From an uncultured Pelagibacteraceae bacterium (GTDB lineage: Bacteria > Pseudomonadota > Alphaproteobacteria > Pelagibacterales > Pelagibacteraceae): 64,000 nt of DNA. Location of the stretch: positions 16,683 to 80,682 of the forward strand of contig CACKFV010000003.1 of NCBI GenBank assembly GCA_902599605.1, written 5' to 3'. This document shows, piece by piece, positions 33,961 to 44,957 of the stretch (position 1 is the stretch's first letter; every line of letters starts with the position of its first letter). The translations under genes were made by a program, and so were the position numbers. The notes under the pieces were generated by a model. The model ran no database searches. It saw only the letters and a list, made by a program, of their open reading frames with translations, and was not told the origin of the DNA.

Positions 33961-34695
33961 TTAACTGTCCTTTTTCATTTTTTTTTCAAGCCGTCTTACT
34001 AAGAACGATACAATTAAAATTAATACAAGATACTCTAAAATCAAAAACGTATATATTTCTAGAGGTCTGTATGTAGTAACAACAAGCTCATTCGCCTTTC
34101 TAGTTAAGTCTCCGATACCAATAATCGAAACTAAAGAAGACATTTTTAAAACATATACAAACTGATTTCCAATAGCAGGTAGTATGTTTCTTATAGCTTG
34201 AGGAAGAATGACAAGTCTTAATTTTCTAAAAAAATTAAGCCCTAAAGAACTTCCAGCTTCCCATTGAGGTTTTCTAATTGAATTTATTCCAGCTCTAAAA
34301 ATTTCAGCCTGAAATGCGCTTTCACTTATAGATAAAGCTATAATACCAGATACAAATGGACTAAAACTAATTCCTGTCATAATAGGTAATCCATAATAAA
34401 TCCATAAAATCAAAACCAATAAAGGTATTGCCCTAACTATTTCGACATAGCCTATATTTAAGTATGTTAAAAATTTATTTTTGGCTAAGGAGGGGATGGC
34501 AACTATTAATCCCAATATTATTGATAGAGATATTGATACAATAGATATAAAGATAGTTGTTGTAAATCCACTTAATAAAAATTTTAGATTTGTTAAACCG
34601 TTAACATTGTTGGGAGATAATATTAACCAATCTAATTCCTGCTTTCCACATGATAATAGAAATAACAATGAGAATAATAAAAATAAGTTTTTCAC
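33961..34695 (-). CDS. Amino-acid-type ABC transporter permease with lipoprotein-like N-terminus
   Basis: HisM/GlnP-like EIVRAIPLLVLILWIYYGLP; EAGSSLGLNFFRKLRLVILPQAIRNILPAIGNQFVYVLKMSSLVSIIG. Confidence 0.9.
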   Translation of the reverse strand: MKNLFLLFSLLFLLSCGKQELDWLILSPNNVNGLTNLKFLLSGFTTTIFISIVSISLSIILGLIVAIPSLAKNKFLTYLNIGYVEIVRAIPLLVLILWIYYGLPIMTGISFSPFVSGIIALSISESAFQAEIFRAGINSIRKPQWEAGSSLGLNFFRKLRLVILPQAIRNILPAIGNQFVYVLKMSSLVSIIGIGDLTRKANELVVTTYRPLEIYTFLILEYLVLILIVSFLVRRLEKKMKKDS

Positions 34696-34735
34696 ACTTA
34701 TATTTATAAAGAATTAATTATTAATAGCTAATTTA

Positions 34736-35500
34736 TTATAAGCTTTTAAGATTGTATTTTGCTAAAAGTTCTTTGAAGAAGCCAGATTTCTTTTTCTTAT
34801 TGATCCAATCGTTAACGTACTTTCTCCACTTATCGTCATTTTTACCAACCATCATAGCTAAGAAAGCAGGATTTTTTTCACCATCTGGAACAATTGCTAA
34901 TTGTGGATATTTAATAACTAATTTGTTGGCTTCAGTTGAACTTGTAATATTACCATCAGCTCTTCCTGCTAGTACTTCCTGAAAATCTCTTGCAGGTGCC
35001 TCTACTGAATTTAATTTTGATTTAGGGAAAAATTCTTTAGCTTTTTCCTCTTGTGAAGTTCCAAGTGTTGTAGCGATTGTAACATCTTTATTGTTTAAAG
35101 AGTCCCAAGTTGAAAATTTACTTAAATTTTTCTTTAAAACCAGTGGAACAGTTCCATATTTGTAATAAGTCTCTGTGAAACCTGCTACTTCTGCTCTTTT
35201 AGGAGTTTTTGTTACACTTGTTGAAATATCATATCTGTCTGAAGTTATTCCAGAAACTATAGTTTTCCATTCAGCAGGAACAAACTTAATTTTTACACCC
35301 ATGTCTTTTGCAAGTTCGTTCATAACATCAATGTCAAAACCTTTATAAGTATTTGTAGACGGATCTTTTATAGTCATTGGATCCCAGTCTCCAGTTGTAC
35401 CAACTCTTAGTTCTCCGTTTGAAAGAATTCTGTCTAAAGAAGAAGCGTTTGCTGAAAATGAGAATAATAAAGTAAATAATAATATGATAATTTTTTTCAT
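34736..35500 (-). CDS. Periplasmic amino-acid-type solute-binding protein (PheC/cyclohexadienyl dehydratase-like)
   Basis: Signal peptide; [44 protein letters not shown]. Confidence 0.85.
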   Translation of the reverse strand: MKKIIILLFTLLFSFSANASSLDRILSNGELRVGTTGDWDPMTIKDPSTNTYKGFDIDVMNELAKDMGVKIKFVPAEWKTIVSGITSDRYDISTSVTKTPKRAEVAGFTETYYKYGTVPLVLKKNLSKFSTWDSLNNKDVTIATTLGTSQEEKAKEFFPKSKLNSVEAPARDFQEVLAGRADGNITSSTEANKLVIKYPQLAIVPDGEKNPAFLAMMVGKNDDKWRKYVNDWINKKKKSGFFKELLAKYNLKSL

Positions 35501-35559
35501 AAGAGTTTAATAAGATAATTTATGATATTTTTCTATGCTAACCTTGACGCAGTTAAATT

Positions 35560-36105
35560 TTACAATAAATTCGCCCCGTCATTAAGCCAATCCCATAAAT
35601 GATTAGAAAAAGATCGTCTTACAAATAAATTTATATTGTTATCACCCAAATTATGAATGATTACATCAATATGATTAATTATAGTTTGGGTTGTGGATCC
35701 TTTAGTCTCTTTGAATTTTGAGAAATCAAATGGACAACTCATTGAGAGCAATTCGTATAAATTATTCCCAGAAATATTAATACACACCCATTGGTCACTT
35801 ACATTAGTAACAGCCCCGTAGTTAAGTGATGAAATTTCTTTAAAAACTCTATCAAAAATTTCTTTATTAATGTTATTTGTATAAACCATCCATTCATCTG
35901 GACTTAGCCATAAAGCGCTTAACACTTGGTTACTTGTAGACGTATTACTTTCCGTTGGTAAAATAACAGAGAGTACTTGGCCAACTTTTGTAAAGAACTC
36001 TCTTTTTTTTCCACGTAAGTTAATTTTAGTAATTGGTTCTACCTCTTTCAAATTTAAATCTGAATATTCTCTTTTGTCTTTAATAGCTGTATTAATATTA
36101 TCCAT
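35560..36105 (-). CDS. soxG: Sarcosine oxidase gamma subunit
   Basis: LWLSPDEWMVYT; position after soxA. Confidence 0.88.
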   Translation of the reverse strand: MDNINTAIKDKREYSDLNLKEVEPITKINLRGKKREFFTKVGQVLSVILPTESNTSTSNQVLSALWLSPDEWMVYTNNINKEIFDRVFKEISSLNYGAVTNVSDQWVCINISGNNLYELLSMSCPFDFSKFKETKGSTTQTIINHIDVIIHNLGDNNINLFVRRSFSNHLWDWLNDGANLL

Positions 36106-39103
36106 TTATTCTTTCATTTTCTTTATCTAAGAAGACTGTATCTGATACAGTTACTTTAATTGTTTTATCTATCATTGGAACCAAGAGTTTTTGTCCCTTG
36201 AGTTTTTTACCTTCTTTCAAAACTGCTAAAGCAATTGATTTTTTTAAAGTTGGACTGAAATAGCTTGAAGTTACATGTCCAAGCATATTTACAGGCTTTT
36301 TATTTTCGTCTTTAACAATTTGAGCACCTTCCTCTAAAATTTCATTAGGGTCATCAGTTAAAAGTCCGACTAATTGTTTTCTATCTTCTCTAATAGTATC
36401 GCTTCTATATAGAGATCGTTTACCAATAAAGTCATATTTTTTTTTACTAATTATCCAATCCATTTGAAGATCTACTGGTGTCATAGTTCCATCAGTATCT
36501 TGGCCAACAATGATAAATCCTTTTTCAGCCCTTAAAAGGTGCATAGTTTCAGTTCCATAAGGAGTAATGTTAAATTCTTTTCCAGCTTCAATACATTTTT
36601 CCCAAATATATTTACCGTATGATGCTTCCACATTAATTTCATAACTTAGTTCACCTGTAAAACTTATCCGCATGATTCTGCAATTTATATTACCTAGCTT
36701 TACCTCTTTAAATGACATATGTGGGAAACTTTCATCAGATAAATCTAAATCTTTAAAAATTTTATTAACGATTTTTTTTGCGTTTGGACCACATACACTC
36801 GCTGTTGCAAAATGATCAGTAACTGATGTTAAAAATACATCTAATTCTGGCCATTCTGTTTGTAAATAATCTTCAAGTTTGGACATAACATTTGCAGCAC
36901 CACCAGTTGTTGTTGTCATTAAATAGTGATTTTCACCTAGTTTTGTTGTCACTCCATCATCGTAAACCATACCATCTTCATTCAACATTAAACCATATCT
37001 ACATTTACCTATTTGCAATTTTGACCAAGCATTTGTGTAAACTCTATTAAGAAACTCATTTGCATCAGTTCCTTGAATGTCGATTTTACCGAGTGTTGAA
37101 GCATCTAATATTCCACTAGACTCTCTCGCAGCTTTACTTTCTCTTTGTACAGCATCATGCATTGATTCACCATCTTTTGGATAATACCAAGCACGTTTCC
37201 ATTGACCGACATTTTCAAACTTTGCATTATTATCAACGTGCCAGTCATGCATAGGAGTTTTTCTAAAAATATCAAAAAATTGTCCAACGTTTCTACCTAC
37301 TATGGTTCCAAAAGTAAGTGGTGTATATGGTGGTCTAAAAGTTGTCGTGCCTAGATCACCCATATTAGTATTAGTTGTATCTGCAACTATACCCAAGGCA
37401 TGCATGTTAGCAAGTTTACCTTGATCTGTACCCATACCAGTTGTTGTATATCTTTTTACGTGTTCAATTGATTTAAAGCCTTCTCGTAAGGCTAATTTTA
37501 TATCTTTTGCAGTACTATCATTTTGATAATCTAAAAATGGTTTTGTTTTACTTAACGGTTTATCTGATGGAAGTAACCATATATTTTTTTTCTCTTTTTC
37601 CTTAGAGCATTTAACATCTATTTTATCAAAATTAGAATTTTCAATCTGCAAAAACTTTTTTGTATCTTTTATTGAATTTTTTAAAACATCATCTAATTCG
37701 AAATCTCCTTTTGCAGAACCAATACTTAATTGATTTAAATTTGTTTTATCAGGAACGAAAATATTATCTTTGTTATCAAACTTAAGTTTACCACCAGATT
37801 GTGTAAATAGATGAACCATCGGAGTCCAGCCACCAGAAATTGCTAAGCAATCACAATTTAATTCAATCTTTTTTCCGACAACATCATTGCCTTTATCATT
37901 TAGCTTCATTATTGTTATTTTGTTAATTCTTTTATAACCTTTGGTGTTTACTACTGTATGGTTCCAATAAATTTGTATCCCTAGACTTTTAACTTTATTT
38001 ACTATTTCTGAAGATGAATTATCTCTTATATCTATTATTGCATTTAATTTTGTGCCTGATTTATGTAATGATAAGGCTGTTTCATAAGCACTGTCATTAT
38101 TAGTAAATATTACATTTTCTAAACCACATCTTACACCATAATAATCTATGTATTTTTTCACAGCAGATGCTAACATTATACCTGGTCTATCGTTGTTATG
38201 AAAAACTTGAGGTCTTTCTATAGCGCCAGTGGAGATAATTACTTTTTTTGCTCTTATTTTGTAAAGCCTTTGTCTGATTTTATTATTACGGTCATTAACA
38301 CTTAAATGATCAGTTAAATTTTGCCTTGCTAGTAAAAAGTTATAATTATGATATGCAGCAAGACTTGTTCTTGTTTTAATAATGATATTTTTATCATTTT
38401 TAATGTTTTCAATGAGTTTTTTTAACCATTCACTGCTTTTTTGATTATCAATTTTAGAGATATCATTGTCATCATAAATTAATGAACCTCCTAATAATTC
38501 TTTGTCTTCTAACAATAAAACTTTTTTATTATCATCAGAAGCTATTTTAGCCGCTATTAGACCAGAAACACCACCTCCAACTATTAAGATATCACAGTGC
38601 ATATATCTATGGTCGTACATATCCGGATCTTGTTTCGTTGGGGATTTTCCTAAGCCAGCAGATTTACGAATAAAGTATTCGTATTTCTCCCAAAAACTTG
38701 CTGGCCACATAAATGTTTTATAATAAAAGCCTGCAGGAAGGAGAGGTGATAAAAAGTTATTTATTCCACCTATATCAAATTTTACACTTGGCCAACAATT
38801 CTGACTGTTACAAATTAAACCATCATATAATTCGATTTCAGTAGCTCGTACGTTAGGATCAGTTAAAGCATCGTCATTTCCTATTTGAAGAATTGCATTA
38901 GGTTCCTCAGAACCAGAAGTCATTATTCCTCTTGGTCTATGGTACTTAAAACTTCTTCCCACAAGATGAATATCGTTTGAAAGTAGGGCAGATGCTAGTG
39001 TATCGCCTTTATATCCGTATAATTTTTTTCCATTAAAAATAAAAGATAGTTTTCTGGTTTCGTCTACAAATTGTTTATTATTTATTCTTAGATTTTTGGA
39101 CAT
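36098..39103 (-). CDS. soxA: Sarcosine oxidase alpha subunit (heterotetrameric)
   Basis: 1001 aa; FNGKKLYGYKGDTLASALLSNDIHLVGRSFKYHRPRGI; FAD motif ILIVGGGVSGL; C-terminal GcvT-like domain. Confidence 0.97.
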   Translation of the reverse strand: MSKNLRINNKQFVDETRKLSFIFNGKKLYGYKGDTLASALLSNDIHLVGRSFKYHRPRGIMTSGSEEPNAILQIGNDDALTDPNVRATEIELYDGLICNSQNCWPSVKFDIGGINNFLSPLLPAGFYYKTFMWPASFWEKYEYFIRKSAGLGKSPTKQDPDMYDHRYMHCDILIVGGGVSGLIAAKIASDDNKKVLLLEDKELLGGSLIYDDNDISKIDNQKSSEWLKKLIENIKNDKNIIIKTRTSLAAYHNYNFLLARQNLTDHLSVNDRNNKIRQRLYKIRAKKVIISTGAIERPQVFHNNDRPGIMLASAVKKYIDYYGVRCGLENVIFTNNDSAYETALSLHKSGTKLNAIIDIRDNSSSEIVNKVKSLGIQIYWNHTVVNTKGYKRINKITIMKLNDKGNDVVGKKIELNCDCLAISGGWTPMVHLFTQSGGKLKFDNKDNIFVPDKTNLNQLSIGSAKGDFELDDVLKNSIKDTKKFLQIENSNFDKIDVKCSKEKEKKNIWLLPSDKPLSKTKPFLDYQNDSTAKDIKLALREGFKSIEHVKRYTTTGMGTDQGKLANMHALGIVADTTNTNMGDLGTTTFRPPYTPLTFGTIVGRNVGQFFDIFRKTPMHDWHVDNNAKFENVGQWKRAWYYPKDGESMHDAVQRESKAARESSGILDASTLGKIDIQGTDANEFLNRVYTNAWSKLQIGKCRYGLMLNEDGMVYDDGVTTKLGENHYLMTTTTGGAANVMSKLEDYLQTEWPELDVFLTSVTDHFATASVCGPNAKKIVNKIFKDLDLSDESFPHMSFKEVKLGNINCRIMRISFTGELSYEINVEASYGKYIWEKCIEAGKEFNITPYGTETMHLLRAEKGFIIVGQDTDGTMTPVDLQMDWIISKKKYDFIGKRSLYRSDTIREDRKQLVGLLTDDPNEILEEGAQIVKDENKKPVNMLGHVTSSYFSPTLKKSIALAVLKEGKKLKGQKLLVPMIDKTIKVTVSDTVFLDKENERING

Positions 39104-39378
39104 TATAATTTTGGTGGTTGTTCACCCATTTTGTATATTTTTTCTATTTTATCATTTGAGGTGTCACGGGCTACATTAAACCATTTTCTACATCCATGTG
39201 CGTGATTCCATCTTTCAAATTGGATACCCTTAATATTTTTTCTCATAAATAAATATTCTGCCCATTGATCATCATTTAATTCGGTAGGTTGTTTAGGTCT
39301 TGCTATATGAGCTTCACCACCAGAAACAAATTCTGATTGATCTCTTTCACCACAATATGGACAATTAATTAAAAACAT
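39103..39378 (-). CDS. soxD: Sarcosine oxidase delta subunit
   Basis: CPYCGERDQSEFVSGGEAHIARP; HAHGCRKWFNVARDT. Confidence 0.96.
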   Translation of the reverse strand: MFLINCPYCGERDQSEFVSGGEAHIARPKQPTELNDDQWAEYLFMRKNIKGIQFERWNHAHGCRKWFNVARDTSNDKIEKIYKMGEQPPKL

Positions 39379-40631
39379 TAGTGGGCAACAGCTGCTGCTC
39401 CATGTTCATCTACTAGATCACCACTTACAAATCTATTAATGTTAAATGCAGCATTTAATTTATGAGGTTCATCATTAGCGATTGTATGAGCAAATAAATC
39501 GCCTGAACCAGGTGTTGCTTTAAATCCACCAGTTCCCCAACCACAATTAAAATAAAGACCTTTGATTGATGTTTTGCTAATTATCGGGCTTGCATCTGGA
39601 CAAATGTCAACAATTCCACCCCATTGTCTTAACATCTTCATTCTACTAAAAATTGGATATAATTCTAATATAGCTTTAAGTGTTTCTTCTACAATATTAA
39701 AGCTTCCCTTTTGAGTGTAAGAAACATAAGAGTCAGTTCCCGCACCAATAACTAATTCACCTTTATCTGATTGACTCACATAAGCATGAACAGCATTTGA
39801 CATTACAACAGTATCGATTATTGGTTTTACTGGCTCTGATACAAGCGCTTGCAAAGGTTTACTTTCGAGTGGTAACTTAAGTCCGGCCATATTTGCTATT
39901 ACGCTTGAATGTCCTGCAGCAACAACGCCAATCTTTTTAGTTTTAATAAATCCTTTTGTTGTTTCTAGACCTTCAACTGAATCTCCATTTCTTTTAATAC
40001 CTTTGACTTCGCAATTTTGAATTATATCAACTCCCATTTCATCAGCGCCTCTTGCATAACCCCAAGCAACAGCATCATGTCTAGCTGTACCAGCTCTTTT
40101 TTGTAATGTACCACCTAATACTGGATACCTAATATCTTGTGAAGTATTTATTATCGGACAAAACTTTTTTACTTCATCTGTTTCCAACCAAACAGCATCA
40201 ATACCATTTAATCTATTTGCATGAGTTCTTCTTTTTAGATCTCTTACATCTTGTAAATTATGAGCCAAATTCATAACTCCTCTTTGGCTGAACATTACAT
40301 TGTAATTAAGTTCTTGAGACAAACCTTCCCAAATTTTTAATGCGTGATCATATAAACCTGCGCTGGCGTCCCATAAATAATTTGATCTGATAATTGTAGT
40401 ATTTCTTCCAGTGTTACCTCCACCAATCCAACCTTTCTCAACAACAGCAATGTTTGTTAAATTATGTTTTTTCGCTAAATAGTATGCAGTGGCTAAACCG
40501 TGACCGCCGCCACCAACAATTACAGCATCATACTCTTTTTTAGGTTCAGGATCTCTCCATGCTCTTTGCCAATTTTCATGGTTGCTAAAAGCATTCTTTA
40601 TTAAAGAAAATATAGAATATTTATTTTTCAT
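39378..40631 (-). CDS. soxB: Sarcosine oxidase beta subunit
   Basis: [59 protein letters not shown]. Confidence 0.97.
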   Translation of the reverse strand: MKNKYSIFSLIKNAFSNHENWQRAWRDPEPKKEYDAVIVGGGGHGLATAYYLAKKHNLTNIAVVEKGWIGGGNTGRNTTIIRSNYLWDASAGLYDHALKIWEGLSQELNYNVMFSQRGVMNLAHNLQDVRDLKRRTHANRLNGIDAVWLETDEVKKFCPIINTSQDIRYPVLGGTLQKRAGTARHDAVAWGYARGADEMGVDIIQNCEVKGIKRNGDSVEGLETTKGFIKTKKIGVVAAGHSSVIANMAGLKLPLESKPLQALVSEPVKPIIDTVVMSNAVHAYVSQSDKGELVIGAGTDSYVSYTQKGSFNIVEETLKAILELYPIFSRMKMLRQWGGIVDICPDASPIISKTSIKGLYFNCGWGTGGFKATPGSGDLFAHTIANDEPHKLNAAFNINRFVSGDLVDEHGAAAVAH

Positions 40632-40693
40632 TTTTTGAGAAATTACTTGATAAATATTGAATATTCAATGATTTCAAGTTACACAGTATATAA

Positions 40694-40788
40694 GGAAGGA
40701 TGGGTGAGCTGGTTTAAACCAGCGGTTTGCTAAACCGCCGTACGCTTGAAAAGGTGTACCGAGGGTTCGAATCCCTCTCCTTCCGCCA
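40694..40788 (+). tRNA. tRNA-Ser(GCT), CCA encoded
   Basis: Acceptor GGAAGGA/TCCTTCC, anticodon stem-loop GCGGT-TTGCTAA-ACCGC, long variable arm, GGTTCGAATCC T-loop, discriminator G then CCA. Confidence 0.96.
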
Positions 40789-40799
40789 TTTTTCAGAAA

Positions 40800-43049
40800 T
40801 TAGTATAGTGGATAATTAGCGAAAAAATCTTTCATTTTGATAGGCTTTTGCTCTAGCACATATCGATAAACGTTATAATTTTCTAAAACTCTTTGAACAT
40901 AGTTTCTTGTTTCTTTAAATTTTATAAGTTCAATCCAATCAACATAATCCACTTGATCCTTTTGAGGATTTTTGTTTATTTTTTTCCAATATCTTACTCT
41001 TTTAGGGCCCGCATTATAAGCAGCAATAGCAAAAGGATAGGCACCATCATATTCTAAAATTAATCCTGCTAAATAATGAGACCCTAAATTAATATTGTAT
41101 TCAGGATCTGAAGTTAATCTTGATTTTGAATATGGTAGCTTAGCTTGTTTTGCAACAATCTTAGCTGTGTAAGTCATAAGTTGCATCATACCTCTCGCAC
41201 CAGCGTAACTATTTGCTTTACTATCAAATTCACTCTCTTGTCTTATAACTGCAAGTATCAATGCAGGGTTAGGAATTTTTCTTCCCCCAACCATAGTTGG
41301 TGTGCTGATAACAGGATAGTTATATTGATTATGAAATCTTTTTTCATAAGATGCCAATTTAGATATTTGAATTGCAAAATCATATCTTGAAATTTCAGTA
41401 GCAAGTTCTGCAGCTAGAACTTCACTTCCTTGATCTATATTATCAAGAGCTAAATGACGTAAAATATGTTTTGTATATTTATCTCTTTCAATCTCGTGGA
41501 GCAAATAAACGAGTTTATATAATTTCTTGTCCTTAAATTCTTTTTTATATTTATCGTTTGCTTTCATAGTTTCATTTAAAGAAAATGTTTCGTCTGGTTT
41601 AATTTTCATATGTGCAAGTTGCCCATAATATGTAGTCGGAAATTTAGAAGCTTCACTGTAATATTTATCAGCTGTTACGGGGTCACCCAGTTTTTCATAC
41701 GTTCTTCCTAACCAAAATGCTCCTCTAGATAAACTTATTGGATAACCAACATTTTGATAAAAAGATTTAAAGTGTTCTCTTGCTAAAATTGGATCATTTA
41801 AGAAACTTAAAGCGATCCATCCACTAAACCATTCTGCCTCAGCGTATTCCGGAGTTCCTTGTTCTAATGAGTGGTTATTGACAATTTTGTATGCTGTTTG
41901 ATATTTCTTTTTATAAATTAACGATCTTCCAATAATTGACCTTTCCACCCACCATTTGTCTGGTCTTACCATATAACTCTTAGAATTCTTAATATTTAAC
42001 AAAATTTCTAATGAGCTATCTACTCGACCTCTTTTTCTTCTCCATTTTAATCTGTCATAGTTAAGACCTGGGTCATTTCTGAAACTTTCAGGCACTTTTG
42101 AAATTGCATTGTCTACACCATATGATTTACTCATTAGCAATTGTCTCGCAGTATAAAGAAGCTGATAATCTTTCGGTAAATATCTTAACATTCTTTTTAA
42201 ATCCCAATATTTATTTTCCCAAGCTAGGTAATCAGCCCTTCTAATATGGTCTTCTGATGATAAATATTTTTTTATTCGTTTGTATGTAGGTCTAAGTTCT
42301 GCTTTAGATAAATCGGCAGTAATCCATCCTTTTTTTATCAACTTTATACCGTCTACATTTTGCCCATCTTGTAATAAGCTTTCCCCCAAAACTATCTCTC
42401 CGTATCCACTTAATGGTTTTTTATCCTCGAATAAATCTATTATTTTTTTGTGACCAATTTTTTTAACTGATAATTTCTTTTCAGATAGATATTCAATTCT
42501 ACCACGACGAGGATAAGACTCATTTCTTTTTAAAAATGAACTATAGTCAGAATAATTTGCATTATTATTTCTTTCTAATAGGTGTCTCCACATTGTGAAA
42601 TCATAAATTGACTTATCTTTTGCACGAGAAGCAATTTTGATTGCACTTTGCCACTTTTTTCTTTTAATTAAATCTAAAGATTGTTGAGCTATTTTTACGT
42701 CTTTTTTACTATAGTATTTTGATTTTTTAATTTTCTCCTTTTTTGGCTCTGTCTTTTTAACAATTATTGTTGGTTTCTTTTTAGGTAGTAAAATCCCTAT
42801 ATTTTGAAAATCCTTGTCGGTTTCTGCTATTTCAACCTTTTCTTTTTTTTCTTCTTGAATTTCTTTCTCTTTTTTAACTGTAGGTTTTATTGGAGGTATA
42901 ATATTTTTTTTTGATATAATCTTTTTTTTAACCTCATCAGATAATGTTGGTTTTTTTGGTGGAATAATTAACTCACTTGAAAATGAATATGAGCCTAAAA
43001 TTAACAGAAAGATTAAAATAAATTTGATAAATATTTTAAAAAAGATCAT
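40800..43049 (-). CDS. Soluble lytic murein transglycosylase (SLT domain) with repeat-containing N-terminal linker
   Basis: LILAVIRQESEFDSKANSYAGARGMMQLMTYTAK; NINLGSHYLAGLI; AIAAYNAGPKRVRYW. Confidence 0.94.
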   Translation of the reverse strand: MIFFKIFIKFILIFLLILGSYSFSSELIIPPKKPTLSDEVKKKIISKKNIIPPIKPTVKKEKEIQEEKKEKVEIAETDKDFQNIGILLPKKKPTIIVKKTEPKKEKIKKSKYYSKKDVKIAQQSLDLIKRKKWQSAIKIASRAKDKSIYDFTMWRHLLERNNNANYSDYSSFLKRNESYPRRGRIEYLSEKKLSVKKIGHKKIIDLFEDKKPLSGYGEIVLGESLLQDGQNVDGIKLIKKGWITADLSKAELRPTYKRIKKYLSSEDHIRRADYLAWENKYWDLKRMLRYLPKDYQLLYTARQLLMSKSYGVDNAISKVPESFRNDPGLNYDRLKWRRKRGRVDSSLEILLNIKNSKSYMVRPDKWWVERSIIGRSLIYKKKYQTAYKIVNNHSLEQGTPEYAEAEWFSGWIALSFLNDPILAREHFKSFYQNVGYPISLSRGAFWLGRTYEKLGDPVTADKYYSEASKFPTTYYGQLAHMKIKPDETFSLNETMKANDKYKKEFKDKKLYKLVYLLHEIERDKYTKHILRHLALDNIDQGSEVLAAELATEISRYDFAIQISKLASYEKRFHNQYNYPVISTPTMVGGRKIPNPALILAVIRQESEFDSKANSYAGARGMMQLMTYTAKIVAKQAKLPYSKSRLTSDPEYNINLGSHYLAGLILEYDGAYPFAIAAYNAGPKRVRYWKKINKNPQKDQVDYVDWIELIKFKETRNYVQRVLENYNVYRYVLEQKPIKMKDFFANYPLY

Positions 43050-43089
43050 ATTTTTGTAAATGAATCGATAATCTATGTTATAAAGTTAT

Positions 43090-43971
43090 ATGTTTAAAGG
43101 ATCAAATGTTGCGTTATTAACTCCGTTTAAGAATAATAAATTAGACGAAGATTGTTATATCAAACTAATAAATTTTCATATTGAAAATGGCACAAATGGT
43201 TTAGTTCCTGCAGGAACAACAGGTGAATCGCCCACATTGAGCCATGAAGAGCATGAAAAAGTCATTGAGCTTTGTATTAAAGAAGCAAAAGGTAAAATTC
43301 CGGTAATTGCAGGCACTGGATCAAATTCTACAACTGAAGCTGTAGCTCTAACAAAGCATGCAGAAAAGGCAGGAGCAGATGGCGTACTTGTAGTTACTCC
43401 ATATTACAACAAACCAACACAAGAAGGTTTATATCAACATTATAAATCAATTAATGATAATACAAGCTTGCCAATTATTATTTATAATATTCCAAGTCGC
43501 TGCGTTATTGATATGTCAGTTGATACAATGGCAAGACTTTATGAACTTAAAAATATCGCAGGTGTAAAAGATGCGACAGGAGACCTAAATAGACTTGATC
43601 AAACTTTAAAAAAATTGGGACCTGATTTTATTCAGCTAACTGGTGAAGATGGTCTTGCTTTTGAATTTAATAAAAGAGGAGGGGTTGGTATAATTTCGGT
43701 TACAGCAAATATAGCACCTAAGCTATGTTCTGATTTTCAAAAATTTTCAAAATCAAATTCTGATAATGAAATTAAAGAGGCTGAAAGAATTGATGCTTTG
43801 CTTCAACCACTTCATAAAGCTCTATTTATTGAAAGCAATCCAGCACCTGCAAAATATGCAGCTAAACTTTTAGGTCTGTGCAGTGATGATGTAAGACTAC
43901 CATTAGTTAAAATACAAGAATCCACTAAGGAAAAAGTAAAAGAAGCATTATTGTCTGCAAAATTATTGTAG
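43090..43971 (+). CDS. dapA: 4-hydroxy-tetrahydrodipicolinate synthase
   Basis: [53 protein letters not shown]. Confidence 0.97.
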   Translation: MFKGSNVALLTPFKNNKLDEDCYIKLINFHIENGTNGLVPAGTTGESPTLSHEEHEKVIELCIKEAKGKIPVIAGTGSNSTTEAVALTKHAEKAGADGVLVVTPYYNKPTQEGLYQHYKSINDNTSLPIIIYNIPSRCVIDMSVDTMARLYELKNIAGVKDATGDLNRLDQTLKKLGPDFIQLTGEDGLAFEFNKRGGVGIISVTANIAPKLCSDFQKFSKSNSDNEIKEAERIDALLQPLHKALFIESNPAPAKYAAKLLGLCSDDVRLPLVKIQESTKEKVKEALLSAKLL

Positions 43972-43972
43972 C

Positions 43973-44440
43973 ATGGTAAAAAAAGAACCTGGACACAAAA
44001 TAATTTGTTTAAATAGAAAAGCATCCTTTAATTTTTCTTTCCAAGAAATTTTAGAGGCAGGAATTGTATTAAAAGGATCTGAGATTAAGTCTGTTAGAGC
44101 AGGAAAAGTAAATATAGCAGAATCATATGCTATTGAAAAAGATGGTGAGTTTTTTTTAGTAAATTCACACATACCAATTTATAAAGAGGCAAGTTTTACT
44201 AACCATAATCCTAGAGAAGAGAGAAAGCTATTGTTAAATAAAAGAGAGATAAAAAAATTAATTGGTAAAGTTAATAGAGATGGATTGTCACTTATACCTC
44301 TTAAAATGTATTTTAAAAAAGGGAGAGCAAAGTTGGAGATTGCCGTCGCAAAAGGTAAAAAAAGATTTGATAAACGACAAACAAAAAAAACAAGGGACTG
44401 GAATCGTGATAAAGCAAGATATTTTAGAAGATCGTCATAA
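43973..44440 (+). CDS. smpB: SsrA-binding protein
   Basis: [41 protein letters not shown]. Confidence 0.97.
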   Translation: MVKKEPGHKIICLNRKASFNFSFQEILEAGIVLKGSEIKSVRAGKVNIAESYAIEKDGEFFLVNSHIPIYKEASFTNHNPREERKLLLNKREIKKLIGKVNRDGLSLIPLKMYFKKGRAKLEIAVAKGKKRFDKRQTKKTRDWNRDKARYFRRSS

Positions 44441-44957
44441 TACAATTATACTGGCACTAGGCTCAAATTTGGGAAATAGAACTGATAATATTGAAAAAAC
44501 TAAGTTTCATTTATCACATTTTTGTTATTTTCTAAAAGTCTCAAAACTTTATGAAACACCATCGTGGCCAAACCCATCGAATCCAAAATTTTTAAACCTC
44601 ATTATTGAATGTAAAACAGATTTAACAATTATCGATTTGTTTGAAAAAATAAAAAAAATAGAAACATTATTGGGAAGAAAAAAAAGTATAAAAAACTCAC
44701 CACGAACTTGCGATATTGATATTATTGATTTCAACAATACTTGCAAAAGTATTATTCATAAAGGAGAAAAAATTATTACTCCACACCCAAGAATGCATCA
44801 AAGAAATTTTACTTTAATTCCATTATATGAAATAAAAAAAAACTGGATACATCCGAAAAATAAGCAAAAAATAGATATTTTAATAAAAAAATTAAACCCC
44901 AAATCAATTAGTGATATAAAGATTTATCAAAGTAATGGTATAATTAGATATGCTTAA
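44406..44957 (+). CDS. folK: 2-amino-4-hydroxy-6-hydroxymethyldihydropteridine pyrophosphokinase
   Basis: [46 protein letters not shown]; start inferred at in-frame GTG 44406, ORF track starts 44262 inside smpB. Confidence 0.9.
   Translation: MIKQDILEDRHNTIILALGSNLGNRTDNIEKTKFHLSHFCYFLKVSKLYETPSWPNPSNPKFLNLIIECKTDLTIIDLFEKIKKIETLLGRKKSIKNSPRTCDIDIIDFNNTCKSIIHKGEKIITPHPRMHQRNFTLIPLYEIKKNWIHPKNKQKIDILIKKLNPKSISDIKIYQSNGIIRYA

Noticed and set aside
40632-40693. Possible riboswitch upstream of soxB
   Set aside because: Only 62 bp between soxB and the tRNA; too short and no recognisable glycine or other aptamer core
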